From: Dehalococcoidia bacterium
GTDB taxonomy: Bacteria; Chloroflexota; Dehalococcoidia; GIF9; AB-539-J10
Direction: 5' to 3'
Assembly: GCA_003562555.1 (NCBI GenBank)
Contig: PWUO01000295.1
Span: 1-5,645 of the forward strand
DNA: 5,645 nt
Part shown: positions 5,346 through 5,645 of the stretch, one piece after another
Numbering within the stretch: position 1 is the stretch's first letter
Layout: the number at the start of each line of letters is the position of its first letter
The notes under the pieces: generated by a model
The model's input: only the letters and a program-made list of their open reading frames with translations
What the model was told of the DNA's origin: nothing
Database searches by the model: none
Translations under genes and position numbers: made by a program

Positions 5346-5645
5346 TTGAACACGTCGAACTCAGACTCCCCACGACAGACACCTCCAACGGCACGCTGGC
5401 ACGTCAAGGCTCTGGCTCCTCGTGACTACATCGACGCGCTTGACTACCCGCCGCTCGTAGCACACTTGCTCCACAATCGTGGTATAGATCTTGCTGATGT
5501 CCCCGCCTTCGTCGATCCCGATATGGCCCGAGAACACGATCTGTTCGAGCTCTCCGATGCGGATAAGGCAGTGCAGCGAATCAACCAGGCTCTCCTTAGG
5601 GGTGAGACGATTGGCGTGTTCGGCGATTTCGATGTCGACGGCGTC
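5346..5645 (+). CDS. recJ: Single-stranded-DNA exonuclease RecJ, 5' part
   Basis: This is the N-terminal 100 codons of a 5'-3' ssDNA exonuclease used in recombination and mismatch/base-excision repair. The window cuts it off. Family hallmarks are present in order: RWHVKALAP (17-25), LLHNRGI (41-47), FVDPD (55-59), and a helical segment DADKAVQRINQALLRGE leading into the first DHH-phosphoesterase metal motif FGDFDVDGV (92-100; D94, D96, D98). The rest of the DHH and DHHA1 domains lies beyond the window. An in-frame TAG at 5337-5339 limits the 5' end. The only start codon between it and the conserved RWHV block is TTG 5346, so a TTG start is inferred. It is divergent from mtaB across 108 bases. 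Confidence 0.92.
   Translation, partial: MNTSNSDSPRQTPPTARWHVKALAPRDYIDALDYPPLVAHLLHNRGIDLADVPAFVDPDMAREHDLFELSDADKAVQRINQALLRGETIGVFGDFDVDGV

Noticed and set aside
1..5645. CRISPR arrays, tRNA/rRNA genes, transposases, attachment sites
   Set aside because: No spaced direct repeats, no cloverleaf or rRNA-like sequence and no transposase or integrase motifs were seen; the window is continuous housekeeping-type coding sequence.

Overview
This is a compact bacterial chromosomal segment, roughly 58-60% GC by eye, almost entirely coding. It carries seven genes in four transcription units and no sign of mobile DNA, CRISPR or RNA genes. The taxon cannot be fixed from the sequence. The mix of a LSQNTSD-type endonuclease III, a GTG-initiated MtaB, a RecJ with an FGDFDVDGV motif I, and promoters abutting non-ATG starts would fit Chloroflexota or another phylum rich in leaderless mRNAs. 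I hold that only at low confidence.

Layout. Positions 1-56 lie downstream of the first gene and show no gene or clear terminator. At 57-770 (-) is an endonuclease III-type DNA glycosylase/AP lyase with its Fe-S cluster. Divergent from it, only about 38 bp away, begins a tight three-gene (+) operon. Its members are an inosine/uridine-preferring nucleoside hydrolase (809-1744), a PfkB/ribokinase-family kinase (1745-2734) that starts on the base after the hydrolase stop, and a polytopic membrane protein with two nucleoside-recognition (Gate) domains (2731-3732) that overlaps the kinase stop by ATGA. Converging on this operon with a single base between stop codons is a (-) operon of mtaB (3939-5237) followed by a DUF167/YggU-family gene (3734-3955). 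Divergent from mtaB is the 5' end of recJ (5346 to the window end).

How the genes work together. The three-gene operon reads as a nucleoside acquisition and salvage cassette: membrane entry (inferred), hydrolysis to base plus ribose, then phosphorylation of the sugar or possibly of the nucleoside. The kinase lacks some of the ribose contacts of E. coli ribokinase, and the membrane protein belongs to a family without an established substrate. This cassette is therefore the most likely place for new biology. The flanking genes are housekeeping: base-excision repair (nth), ms2t6A tRNA modification (mtaB) and the recombination/repair exonuclease recJ.

Regulatory signals. Three first-in-operon genes (hydrolase, mtaB, recJ) have a -10-like hexamer only about 7-10 bases before a GTG or TTG start and no Shine-Dalgarno, suggesting leaderless transcripts. 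Two internal genes (the kinase and DUF167) have clear GGAGG/AGGAGG sites instead, and the membrane protein relies on stop-start overlap.
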